Part shown: piece after piece, positions 21,021 to 29,375 of the stretch
Numbering within the stretch: position 1 is the stretch's first letter
Layout: each line of letters starts with the position of its first letter
Origin: Treponema sp.
Lineage (GTDB): Bacteria; Spirochaetota; Spirochaetia; Treponematales; Breznakiellaceae
Reading direction: 5' to 3'
DNA: 41,367 bases
NCBI GenBank assembly: GCA_009780855.1
Contig: WQZG01000024.1
Location: 1 to 41,367 of the forward strand
The notes under the pieces: generated by a model
Told to the model about the DNA's origin: nothing
The model's input: only the letters and a program-made list of their open reading frames with translations
Database searches by the model: none
Program-made: the position numbers and the translations under genes

Positions 21021-21883
21021 CTTGTCAGGGTTCCTTCCCGCCGGGCTTTTTCGATTCCCTTTTTATACATGAATAAACCAAGCGGCAGAAAAAATACGCT
21101 CATCGCAGCCAGCACCATAATGTCCAGCGCAACCGGATTAATCTGCGGCAGTACAAGCTGGAGCGGCAGGACCGGGACAGTAGTATCGCCTCCCGGAATC
21201 ATAAGCCTGCGCAGCGTGTCAATTGCGTAGGTATGCGGAATAAAACTTCCGAGTATCTGCAGCGGCTGCGGCAGTACGGTTATTGGATAATAATAACCGG
21301 CCGTCAGCGCGATTATTACATCCTGAAAAATAAATTTTACCGGTTCAGTCTGCTGCTTGAAATTAAAAAGATAAAACGAACTTCCGCTGATCACGCCGAT
21401 CCCCAGCGTTGAAACAAGAATAAAAAGCAGGATTACAAGGAGTACCAAAGGTTTTACAAAAACAAAAACAGCGCCAAAAAATAACCAGCCGAACAGCAGA
21501 GCCAGCAAGCTTCTGGGGTAGTCGTCAATAACGCCGCGGAACATAACCCCCATAAGCGGGGTAAAATAAGAAAGCGGACTCAGCAGATAGAGATCCATTG
21601 TACCGCCCCAGTAGATCCGTCCGACCCGCGTAATACAGTCGCCCAGATTGGTATAACTTATAAAATGGACAAACAGCCCAAGCACAACAAAACTTACATA
21701 GTTATTGCCGTAGGGGAAAAAATTTATGTCGCTGCCTTTGGTAACAAGGCTTAGCATAAAAAAAACTATGGTAGTAAATAGAACATCCAGCACCCACATG
21801 ATCGCATTCATTTTGTATGACCACCAGATGATAAACTCGCGTTTGCTGAACATTAAAAAAGAATCCCATTCCCTATGCAGCAT
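21011..21883 (-). CDS. ABC-2 type transporter permease (first of pair)
   Basis: A 290-residue membrane protein with about six transmembrane segments (such as VLDVLFTTIVFFMLSLV, VSFVVLGLFVHFISY, LVLLVILLFILVSTLGIGVI, IMVLAAMSVFFLPLGLFMY). The ABC-2 motif GYYYPITVLPQPLQILGSFIPHTYA lies near residue 200. It begins with the amphipathic stretch REWDSFLMFSKREFIIWWSYK, typical of ABC-2 exporters of the DUF990/lipid-polysaccharide sort. It overlaps the upstream ATPase gene by 11 nt and the downstream ATPase by 10 nt. It is a diverged paralogue of the permease at 19144. Cargo is unknown. Confidence 0.88.
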   Translation of the reverse strand: MLHREWDSFLMFSKREFIIWWSYKMNAIMWVLDVLFTTIVFFMLSLVTKGSDINFFPYGNNYVSFVVLGLFVHFISYTNLGDCITRVGRIYWGGTMDLYLLSPLSYFTPLMGVMFRGVIDDYPRSLLALLFGWLFFGAVFVFVKPLVLLVILLFILVSTLGIGVISGSSFYLFNFKQQTEPVKFIFQDVIIALTAGYYYPITVLPQPLQILGSFIPHTYAIDTLRRLMIPGGDTTVPVLPLQLVLPQINPVALDIMVLAAMSVFFLPLGLFMYKKGIEKARREGTLTRWQ

Positions 21884-22913
21884 TCATATCATCCTTTTGT
21901 CCAAGGTAATGTTCGTACATTTCCCGGAGCGTAAAATCCGCCGGCTTAATGCTGCGCACTGTAATATTTTTTCGGATAAAATATTGCACCAGCTCATTGA
22001 GGGAGAATTCATTTTCCCTGACAAAAAATTTTATAACCTGAACTTCCCGTTCGCCTTCTTCTGAACCCGGACCCGCGGACTTTACACGATCTGCCCGTAT
22101 AATGCCGGGCAGAACAGGATTCAAATCTGTTCCCTGTTCCGCATAACTGACTTCATAAATCCGCTGGCCCGCGAACGGACTGCCCAGTTCGTCTTTGGTA
22201 CCTGCGGCGATAATTTTACCTTTGGATAAAAAAATAATGCGTCCGCAGATTGAAAGATCCTCCGGGTTATGGCTCGCGATAATGGCTGTCCGGCTGTCTG
22301 CGGCGCCGGATTTTATTAATTCCCTTAAATTTTTGGCTGAAGGTACATCAAGGCTTACGGAAGGTTCATCATAAAAAACAATTGGTCTGTCAATGACAAG
22401 CCCTCTCGCGATGGTAACTTTTTGCCTCATCCCCGCGGAAAGCTGGCTTATGTATTTATCTTTTTCCGCAGTCATGCCAACCGCTTCCAGCACCTGAGCG
22501 CTTTTTATTTTAAGAAATTTTGCCGGCAAACCAAAAAGGCTGCCGTACAGGATCAAATTTTCCAGGACGCTTAACTGCCATTCCAGGCCCATCCATCCGT
22601 TGGTGCTTATATAGCTTACCCTGCTTTTAATGTACCTAATGTCACTTCTGCCGTCTATTCTGACTTCCCCGCCGGATGGATACAAAAGCCCGGAAAGGAT
22701 TTTAATTAAGGTTGTTTTTCCTGCGCCGTTCTCCCCGTAAATTCCCAGTATTTCACCGGGAGCCGCTGTAAACGAAACATTATTCAAGGCAAGCAGCGGC
22801 GCTGCCCGGTTGCCTGTAAGACTCGCGAAATTTTTTATCCAGAGATAAACTCCGGAGTCCTTGTTAAAGGAAACTCCGCGGTATTGTTTGCTTACGTTTA
22901 TTAATTCTATCAT
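21873..22913 (-). CDS. ABC transporter ATP-binding protein (first of pair)
   Basis: A 346-residue ABC ATPase: Walker A GENGAGKTTL, signature LSAGMRQKVTIARG, Walker B PIVFYDEPSVSLDV, switch histidine ASHNPED. As in its partner, the Q-loop glutamine is missing (VSYISTNGWMGLEWQLSVLENL). An N-terminal insertion between the first strand and the A-loop region (NKDSGVYLWIKNFASLTGNR) recalls the Wzt/TagH polysaccharide-export ATPases, but that is a loose resemblance. Its ATG overlaps the garD stop (ATGA), so exporter translation is tied directly to galactarate dehydratase. It probably pairs with the permease at 21011, or the four proteins form one heteromeric exporter. Confidence 0.92.
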   Translation of the reverse strand: MIELINVSKQYRGVSFNKDSGVYLWIKNFASLTGNRAAPLLALNNVSFTAAPGEILGIYGENGAGKTTLIKILSGLLYPSGGEVRIDGRSDIRYIKSRVSYISTNGWMGLEWQLSVLENLILYGSLFGLPAKFLKIKSAQVLEAVGMTAEKDKYISQLSAGMRQKVTIARGLVIDRPIVFYDEPSVSLDVPSAKNLRELIKSGAADSRTAIIASHNPEDLSICGRIIFLSKGKIIAAGTKDELGSPFAGQRIYEVSYAEQGTDLNPVLPGIIRADRVKSAGPGSEEGEREVQVIKFFVRENEFSLNELVQYFIRKNITVRSIKPADFTLREMYEHYLGQKDDMNAA

Positions 22914-24418
22914 GTAATGGGACCCGGATTAAAAACCGCCATGTCATTAAAAAGCCTGTAACGTTCTGCCCAGGGTTTATATTTGCCCGACGCGGTATCA
23001 ATTATCATGTTAAAAATTCTCTGCCCGGTTTCTTCGATGGTTTCTTTTCCTTCGATGATGGTACCTGCGTTAATGTCAATCAAATCGTCCCACATTTCCT
23101 TCATCAGGGTGCGTGAACTTACTTTTATCACGGGCGCGGCCGCAAGACCGTAGGGAGTTCCGCGGCCTGTCATAAATACTTCCAGTACCATGCCGCTGGC
23201 AAGCTGCTGCGGCCCGCAGACTATATCGCTGGCCGGTGTTGCCGCAAAAACAAGGCCGCTTCTGGATGGCCACTCTCCGGGTGACAATACTTCAGCAATG
23301 GGAGCTGTCCCGGACTTAGCGATTGAACCAAGTGTTTTTTCTACGATGTTGGACAGGCCGCCTTCTTTATTACCAGGCGATGTATTCGATTCCCTGTCAA
23401 CTCCGCCGGCTTCCAGATAATTATCAAACCAGCGCATTTCGTCCGCAAGTTTTTTGGCGGTATTTTCGTCAGCACAGCGGGCGGCAATGAAACGCACACC
23501 GTCGCGGACTTCGGTTACCTCGTAGAACATTACCGTAGCGCCGCCGCTTACCAGAAGATCGCTGGCGTATCCTGCCGCAGGATTTGCGCTTATGCCGGAG
23601 AAGGCGTCGCTGCCGCCGCATTGCATTCCGATGCAGAGCTTTGACAGCGGCAGCTCTGTCCGCCTGCGTTTATCCAGGACGGCAAGTTTGCTTTCCGCCA
23701 TATTCATCAATGAATCGATCATTGATTTATAGCCGCGGCATTCCTGTAAAACCACAAGGTTCTCCGCGGTGTTTTCTCCGGCGTCCAAAAGCATGTCAGG
23801 CGTCAATTTTTCGCAGCCCAGCGCTACTGTCATCAATTGTCCGCCAAAATTGGGATTCCGCATAAGGTTATGCAGCGACCTGATCCAAATGCGGGCTTCC
23901 CCGGCGTTGATGGCAACGCCGCAGCCGTATATGTGATTTAACACAACAATATCGTCAACATTGGGAAATTGAGGCAGCAGTTCTTTTTTCATCCTGTCAA
24001 CGGCGTTATTTAAAACACCATTTACGCAATGCACAGCGGGCATAATGCCTAAAATATTGCGGATTCCTGCGAAACGTGCTCCGGGTATGTCATAACCACA
24101 AAAATTCTTAACCGGCGGGACCGGCAGTCTGCTGTTAATGTCGGTACCCCAGCCCATATTTTCCAGATCCGGCATACCGGGCAGTTCAAGCATGTCTTCG
24201 TTTATCCATTGTCCGGGCCGGACATCTTTTTTTAAATAACCTATAACCGATCCGTAACGTATAACCGCGCTGCCTTTTATTAATTGAACAAGGGCAACCT
24301 TGTGCCCCTGCGGAATTGTCTCCAGCGCAACAAGACCGTTTTCAAAAACAGTTCCCCCGGGAGCTGTATCCGGGGGAATTGCTACATTGTCTTTTTTTTG
24401 AATTTGAATTAGCCGCAT
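22910..24418 (-). CDS. garD: Galactarate dehydratase (UxaA/GarD family)
   Basis: A 502-residue cytoplasmic Fe-dependent dehydratase converting galactarate to 5-keto-4-deoxy-D-glucarate. The N-terminal SAF-like domain contains DNVAIPPDT and ETIPQGHKVAL. The catalytic domain contains LNHIYGCGVAINA, MQCGGSDAFSGISANPAAGYASD and SPGNKEGGLSNIVEKTLGSIAKSG. The C-terminus is INAGTIIEGKETIEETG ... GKYKPWAERYRLFNDMAVFNPGPIT. These match E. coli GarD closely, including the VFNPxPIT ending, rather than altronate dehydratase. The gene has no ribosome binding site and its ATG lies 8 nt after the stop of the small ORF at 24427, so it is probably translationally coupled to it. Confidence 0.92.
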   Translation of the reverse strand: MRLIQIQKKDNVAIPPDTAPGGTVFENGLVALETIPQGHKVALVQLIKGSAVIRYGSVIGYLKKDVRPGQWINEDMLELPGMPDLENMGWGTDINSRLPVPPVKNFCGYDIPGARFAGIRNILGIMPAVHCVNGVLNNAVDRMKKELLPQFPNVDDIVVLNHIYGCGVAINAGEARIWIRSLHNLMRNPNFGGQLMTVALGCEKLTPDMLLDAGENTAENLVVLQECRGYKSMIDSLMNMAESKLAVLDKRRRTELPLSKLCIGMQCGGSDAFSGISANPAAGYASDLLVSGGATVMFYEVTEVRDGVRFIAARCADENTAKKLADEMRWFDNYLEAGGVDRESNTSPGNKEGGLSNIVEKTLGSIAKSGTAPIAEVLSPGEWPSRSGLVFAATPASDIVCGPQQLASGMVLEVFMTGRGTPYGLAAAPVIKVSSRTLMKEMWDDLIDINAGTIIEGKETIEETGQRIFNMIIDTASGKYKPWAERYRLFNDMAVFNPGPIT

Positions 24419-24426
24419 ATTAATAA

Positions 24427-24573
24427 TTATGAACTGGTTTGTTTTTTAAGTTTTTCCAAAAGTTCGATTACATCATGGTATTCTTCCATAAGGTTCCTGT
24501 ACATTTCTTCTGCCTGGGTGATCATGCCGTTATTTTTTATTAATGGTTTTTTACTTAGGCTGAAAGCATTCAT
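24427..24573 (-). CDS. Small 48-residue protein, first gene of the garD operon
   Basis: This short ORF begins with ATG at 24573, preceded by a G-rich Shine-Dalgarno-like GGGGG about 6 nt upstream, and ends with TAA 8 nt before garD. The product starts MNAFSLSKKPLIKNNG and continues with a charged heptad-like helix (MITQAEEMYRNLMEEYHDVI, then a Leu/Lys/Glu segment), so it is probably a soluble coiled coil. It has no signal peptide or membrane segment. It is the only translated region between the operon promoter and garD, and garD has no ribosome site of its own, so it may act as a coupling or leader cistron or as a small regulator. No family is recognised. The good start, position and helix argue it is real. 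Confidence 0.6.
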   Translation of the reverse strand: MNAFSLSKKPLIKNNGMITQAEEMYRNLMEEYHDVIELLEKLKKQTSS

Positions 24574-24610
24574 AGTGTACCCCCATTAATGTTATAGATT
24601 TTCCGTATTG

Positions 24611-24639
24611 ATTAAACGTTTAAAATTAATTTTTGTCAA
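24611..24639 (-). promoter_or_regulatory. Sigma-70 promoter of the garD operon
   Basis: On the minus strand a perfect -35 TTGACA (24639-24634), a 17-nt spacer and -10 TTTAAT (24616-24611, five of six) form a near-consensus promoter. The transcript would start near 24604, leaving about 30 nt before the small ORF. Two direct copies of GCAATTT (24641-24647 and 24661-24667), 20 bp apart, lie just upstream of the -35 and could bind an activator. Confidence 0.75.
24612..24623. promoter_or_regulatory. LacI-family-like operator palindrome
   Basis: TTAAACGTTTAA is a perfect 12-bp palindrome with the central CG typical of LacI/GalR-family sites. It overlaps the -10 box and the adjacent spacer of the garD operon promoter, where a bound repressor would block RNA polymerase. 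No LacI-type regulator gene is in the window. Confidence 0.6.
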
Positions 24640-24677
24640 CGCAATTTGTATATACTTGCCGCAATTTATAATTTTTT

Positions 24678-26015
24678 TTATCTGACCATGCAGGGCCGTT
24701 TAGGATCGTAATTCCATCCCGGAATCAAAAACCGCATCGCGGCCGCGTCATCCCTGGCGCTGCCTGACACGCAGTTTTCGTTATACAATTTATTTGCGGC
24801 AAAAATCCTGTCCATATCGGCTTCGACGCCCAGACCGGGAACATCAGCTGGCGCCGCGATCCTGCCGTCAATTATTTTTGGCGGATTTTTTGTAAGCCGC
24901 TCTGTTCCTTCCTGCCATATCCAGTGGGTATCCACAGCGGTTACCCTGCCGGGAACAGCGGCCGCGGTTTGTACAATCATTGCCAGTGAGATGTCAAAAT
25001 GGTTGTTTGAATGTGAACCCCAGGTCAGGCCCAGGCTGTCGCAGAGCTGACCAACGCGTACAGCGCCGTCCATTGTCCAAAAGTGGCAGTCGGCCAGCGG
25101 AATATCTACCGACTGCAGCATTATTGAATGGGCCATTTCCCGCCAGTCGGTGGCGATCATGTTTGTCGCGGTCGGGAAACCGGTTGCCCTGCGGAACTCT
25201 GCCATTATTTCCCTGCCCGAATATACACCCTCCGCGCCGCAGGGATCTTCGCAGTAACTTAGAATTCCCTGCATATTTCTTACAAGAGTTATTGCTTCTT
25301 CAAGCGTCCACGCGCCGTTTGGATCCAGGGTAATACGGGCGTCCGGGAATGCTTTTTTAAGCGAACTGACAGCCTCCATTTCTTCTTTACCGTTAAATAC
25401 TCCGCCTTTTAGTTTGAAATTTTTAAAACCGTACAACTTGCAGCTTGCGCGGGCAAGTTCAACAATGGATTCTGAATCAAGCGCTTTCTCCCTGCGCAGC
25501 CTGTACCACGGAACAGAAGAATTTTCTTCGCTTATATAGGGCAGATTGGTCTTTTTGCGGTCTCCGATATAAAAAAGATAACCAAGGGTTTCAACACTGG
25601 TACGCTGCTGTCCGTTCCCGAGCAGGGCAGCCGCGGGCACTTCCAAAAATTTTCCAAGCAAATCCAAAAAAGACGCTTCCAGACAGGCAAGCACATGAAC
25701 CCCGGTCCGGCCGTCATAAGTTTGGTTCCCCCGGACATCATTTTTATCCGCAGACAAAATGGTTTTTATTTTATGCAATGTATTTTTATAATTACCGATG
25801 GAAGTACCCAAAATATCTGCCCGCACCGTTTCCAGCGCAGACCGGATTTTTTCTCCGCCAGGCGCCTCGCCGAGACCAATATTACCGGATGAATCTTTTA
25901 AAATTACCACATTTCTTGTAAAAAACGGTCCGTGGGCGCCGCTTAAATTTAGCAGCATTGAATCACGGCCGGCGACAGGGTAGATGTCTATGGATTCGAT
26001 AAAAGGAATTCTCAT
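24678..26015 (-). CDS. gudD: D-glucarate dehydratase
   Basis: A 445-residue enolase-superfamily enzyme (E. coli GudD is 446) converting D-glucarate to 5-keto-4-deoxy-D-glucarate. The start [20 protein letters not shown] aligns with the family; an upstream in-frame ATG (26072) would add a 19-residue hydrophobic extension and lies beyond the promoter -10, so it is rejected. All expected residues are present with a constant offset of 4 from the E. coli enzyme: K201 and K203 (KLKGG), D231 (LDPNGAW), E262, N285 (TNMIATDW), D309 and H335 (GSHSNNHFD). Together with garD it feeds one intermediate to the DapA-family aldolase. It has its own promoter and probably a leaderless mRNA. Confidence 0.95.
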   Translation of the reverse strand: MRIPFIESIDIYPVAGRDSMLLNLSGAHGPFFTRNVVILKDSSGNIGLGEAPGGEKIRSALETVRADILGTSIGNYKNTLHKIKTILSADKNDVRGNQTYDGRTGVHVLACLEASFLDLLGKFLEVPAAALLGNGQQRTSVETLGYLFYIGDRKKTNLPYISEENSSVPWYRLRREKALDSESIVELARASCKLYGFKNFKLKGGVFNGKEEMEAVSSLKKAFPDARITLDPNGAWTLEEAITLVRNMQGILSYCEDPCGAEGVYSGREIMAEFRRATGFPTATNMIATDWREMAHSIMLQSVDIPLADCHFWTMDGAVRVGQLCDSLGLTWGSHSNNHFDISLAMIVQTAAAVPGRVTAVDTHWIWQEGTERLTKNPPKIIDGRIAAPADVPGLGVEADMDRIFAANKLYNENCVSGSARDDAAAMRFLIPGWNYDPKRPCMVR

Positions 26016-26021
26016 GTAAAA

Positions 26022-26050
26022 ATTATAAAAAAAAATTTGGAAATTCTCAA
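26022..26050 (-). promoter_or_regulatory. Near-consensus promoter of gudD, predicted leaderless start
   Basis: On the minus strand TTGAGA (26050-26045), a 17-nt spacer and TATAAT (26027-26022) form a strong sigma-70 promoter. The gudD ATG (26015) begins 7 nt after the -10 box, where transcription is expected to start. No Shine-Dalgarno sequence exists, so the mRNA is probably leaderless. Confidence 0.7.
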
Positions 26051-26081
26051 GCAATACGCAACTTAATATCATATATAGTAT

Positions 26082-26903
26082 ATGAAGTTGGAAAATATGA
26101 AATTAAGGAGTCTGAATCAGTTTTTGAATCAGTTATGGTACTATCTGCGCGAATATTTTTTCCCGCGCGGCTGCGGAATTTGCGCAAAAACTTTGTTTTC
26201 CAAAGAAGAAGCGTGGTACGGCCTTTGCGGCGAATGTATGCAGAAATTGCTGGCTGCCAACGCAGATACCTCCGTAAACGCAGGTACTTCCGGGAACGCA
26301 GATACCTCTGCGAAATCTGCGCCGGGCCGCTGCGACTTATGCGGCAGGCCGCTGATCTCCGAAATCAACCGGTGCCTGCCGTGCAGGGGAATCACCGAAA
26401 CCGAAATGCCGGTGTATGACAGACTGATTTCGCTATATCCCTATACCGGCAATTACCAAAAACTCCTTGAAACATTTAAATTCAAAAAATCTCCCGGAGC
26501 CGGTAATTTTCTCGCAGTACAATTATTGGAGGCATTAAAACTGCTTCCCGTATCGGATCCGGACAACATCATTCTTGTGCCGGTTCCGCCCAGGCCCGGC
26601 AAAATCCGCAAAACCGGATGGGACCAAATAGTCATGCTGGCAAAACTTGTAAAACGAAGCAATAAAAAAACTATAATCTGCCGCTGCCTAAAGAGGCAAA
26701 AATCACTTAGCCAAAAAAAACTTGACCGCCGGGATCGCAGAACCAACCTAATGGGCCGTATCCTTGTCAAAAAAAAGGCCCCCGCCGAGTGTGTTTTGTT
26801 TGATGACGTAATAACCACAGGTTCCACCATGAACGCCTGCGCTGCGGCCCTCAAGCAGGCCGGGGCGCAAAAGGTTTACGGTATATGTTTGTTTTACGAT
26901 TGA
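26082..26903 (+). CDS. comF: ComF-family phosphoribosyltransferase-like protein
   Basis: A 273-residue ComF/GntX-type protein. The N-terminal zinc module has cysteine pairs at C31/C34 (CGIC), C49/C52 (CGEC), C84/C87 (CDLC) and C98/C101 (CLPC). The C-terminal phosphoribosyltransferase domain carries the PRPP-binding motif [13 protein letters not shown] (about residues 242-254). ComF proteins act in DNA uptake or recombination in competent bacteria, and their enzymatic role is poorly defined. A repeated NA(D/G)TS insertion separates the two zinc-finger halves. The start at 26082 has no ribosome site; the ATG at 26097 (MKLRSLNQF) with a weak upstream GGA is an alternative. It diverges from gudD. 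Confidence 0.88.
   Translation: MKLENMKLRSLNQFLNQLWYYLREYFFPRGCGICAKTLFSKEEAWYGLCGECMQKLLAANADTSVNAGTSGNADTSAKSAPGRCDLCGRPLISEINRCLPCRGITETEMPVYDRLISLYPYTGNYQKLLETFKFKKSPGAGNFLAVQLLEALKLLPVSDPDNIILVPVPPRPGKIRKTGWDQIVMLAKLVKRSNKKTIICRCLKRQKSLSQKKLDRRDRRTNLMGRILVKKKAPAECVLFDDVITTGSTMNACAAALKQAGAQKVYGICLFYD
26259..26312 (+). repeat. Three tandem 18-bp units inside comF
   Basis: Units at 26259-26276, 26277-26294 and 26295-26312 are variants of AACGCAGATACCTCCGTA. They keep the frame and encode the hexapeptides [12 protein letters not shown] and NADTSA, which form a low-complexity linker within the zinc module. Copy number could vary by slippage without breaking the frame. Confidence 0.85.
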
Positions 26904-26924
26904 ATGGGATAAATGATTTTTTTT

Positions 26925-29363
26925 TCAATTTTCCCATATACAATTATATATATTCTTTCCTGCTGTTTTGAATGATGCGATGTCACCATTATAAGATACA
27001 TCAACCTTTTTTCCATTGCATGTTACATTGGGGGCATTTGCACATTTTATATAAGCAGTATCTCCGGCAACACTTTCCAGCTGTGCCGTAACTTTATTAT
27101 TTTTGCGGGCAGCAGAAACGATAAAACCTCCCTGTGCACGCATTCCATTGAAACCGATATTTTGGTTTTTAGGCCAAAAAGGAAAAAGCCGGATTATGCC
27201 GCTTTGGCTTTGCAGAAGCATTTCTGTGACGGCAAGGACGCCTATGTATTTATTTTCTACTGCCCGCCAATCGTACCATATATAACCGGTGTGTCCCATG
27301 ACTTCTTTGGGTATGTCTCCATCAGCGAGCATGTAAGAGCTGAATTGTCCGTATGTCAGGCGGTGGGACAACAGCACTTTCCGGATGGATTCGAAATGTT
27401 CCATTACACCCAAACGTATTGCAGGAACTATGGATGATATTGGATGTACAATGGGTACACCTGGATAAATCAATTTCTGTTCCAGTTCTGAATAAAATGG
27501 GTTCATCAAATCTGTCCGCCGGATCATATCCCGTAATGCCAAAGTAAGCGTATCATTGCCGTCCCCGTCAACATACTCGCCAGGATATACAATCCACCCC
27601 CCGCCGCCCCAGCGGCTATAACGGGCTTCATCAGCGCGTTTTTTAGGTTCTTCATGCGGCCAATCCTTATCAAGAGCTATCCATCCCTCTCTGTTTTCAT
27701 CAATACCATGTTCGATGGGCGGAATTCTTGAACGGGCTGTTTTCCACTTACCCTGCCAGTCTTCATCAATGCCTAAAATTTCGGCTGCTGAAATTGCTCT
27801 GTCAAAAGCCTTTTTAAACATGCATAAATCACTTATTACATTGCGATTCCCCCGGAAATCCTTCATCCAGCCAGGTTCCTCAAGCCTTATTGAAGGAAAT
27901 ATTTCATTTGTTTCGTTGCTGTATTTTTCCAGGTAATTGAAATAAAACTGCGCTGCTTTTTTCAAATACGGATATCCGCGTTCGCGAAGCCAGGTTTTAT
28001 CTCGCATAAACATCCAATGCCACCACAATGGCTGTCCCATCCATCCGGTAACCGCAAGGGCGCGTCCCATATGGTTATTAATATTAAAATATTTATGTGA
28101 CATGATCGGCAGGTAAGACAAATCACAATAAGCGCCATCCAAATTGAAAATAAGCTTTGCCTGGTATTCAAACAAGGGCAGTGTATCATTTATGAAATCA
28201 GCATATACATCAATCCATTCGGCATGATTGGTAGGTAATGCAGTACAATACCATTTTTGAAAATTGTGGTTTGTATGTATATCTCCATGCCATGGTTCGA
28301 AATCCTGCACCATGACATTTCCGCCGCTTCCCAAAGGCTTTGATTTGCGGCTTTGCGCGCAGCCAAATGCAAAATGGTTGCGATACCAAACAGATTCCAG
28401 TTCCTTGTCATCCAAAGCGATATTTGAAGTATCCCAGTATTTGGCCCATGCCGATTTATGGGCTGCAAGAATTTCTTCATAATTGTTTTTGCGGTTTGAC
28501 AATGACATGGCGCGTTCACGGGTTGTTGCGGGGTCACCATCACGATCTGTTGTAACGCCCATACAAAAAACAGCTGACTTACCGGGATCAAGCGCACAAT
28601 ACTGCCTGAAACGCCAGACGTGCTTTTCCACATGTCCTGCATCAACACCGTCGGAATGCTCTGGGAAAAAAGGAGTTAAATACCAATTGAAAGTTTCTAT
28701 ATCAAAACCTGCAGGTATAGTCTGCCGGATGATTCCTTTTTATGACGATAACGTTTCAAGAACAGGCATGGGTATTGAAGCATTTGCCTGATCCGGTTCT
28801 TTCTCGGCTATTATGGCAAACCATGGTGTTTGCCCGTCAGATTCCACATTAAGCCAGAAGCAGTTTTCGTTTTTTTCGGCAAAGGCATTTATTACAAGTT
28901 CGCCCCTGCTGAATTTAAAACGAGTCGTTAAAATTCCTTCAGCCAAAGATACACGGGTAAAGACTTTTGTGTTTGACAAACCCGGATGGTATAAATGTAT
29001 ACAGCCCGCGCGTTTTGGCGCCGGTCCGTCCAGATGCGGCTGAGGCATATCAACCAGGCGATCAACATAATAATCCGCAGTCCTGGGATCGCCGGTTCTC
29101 CAGACATTATGCAAATCCCGTTTCTTTTCATTCATCATACTGATTAAGTCATCGTGCTTCAGGACATCCTGTTCGGGTTTACCTTCAAATCGGGCATCCC
29201 ATATATCCGATTTTGCCAGAGTAATTTTTAATTCATGCGGGAATATATTTACACTCGCACCCATATCGCCATTGCCCATTTGAATTGATTCATAAGGATG
29301 AGCCAGCGTACCTTCGATTTGATAATCATGCAATGAAATACGATCACGCCAATTGTAATTCAT
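26925..29363 (-). pseudogene. GH95-like glycoside hydrolase interrupted by one in-frame TAA
   Basis: The reading frame spans 813 codons but is broken once, by TAA at codon 208 (28742-28740). Both halves are in the same frame, and the 36 codons between the stop and the next GTG (28631) are open and protein-like (KGIIRQTIPAGFDIETFNWY). The N-terminal part has the PYESIQMGNGDMGASVNIF motif of GH95 and DUF5703-type N-terminal domains. The C-terminal part has the alpha/alpha-barrel features NHNFQKWYCTALPTNHAEW, TGWMGQPLWWHWMFMRDKTW and LRERGYPYLKKAAQFY. There is no signal peptide, so it would act on imported oligosaccharides in the cytoplasm. It is the last gene of the ABC-importer operon and has a strong GAGGAGG ribosome site. 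It is either a young pseudogene or expressed by readthrough or as two pieces; family placement is moderate. Confidence 0.75.
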
Positions 29364-29375
29364 TTAAATTCCTCC

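Noticed and set aside
26016-26072. 19-residue hydrophobic leader on GudD
   Set aside because: It falls upstream of the promoter -10 box and is not found in glucarate dehydratases, which are cytoplasmic.
26905-26936. Terminator between comF and the glycosidase gene
   Set aside because: The pairing (TGGGAxAAAT / ATTTTCCCA) has a bulge, a long loop, and no T-tract after the stem on either strand.
28632-28742. A frameshift as the cause of the GH95-like gene break
   Set aside because: Recounting the A-run at the junction (five A residues) shows both halves share one frame; the only defect is the TAA.
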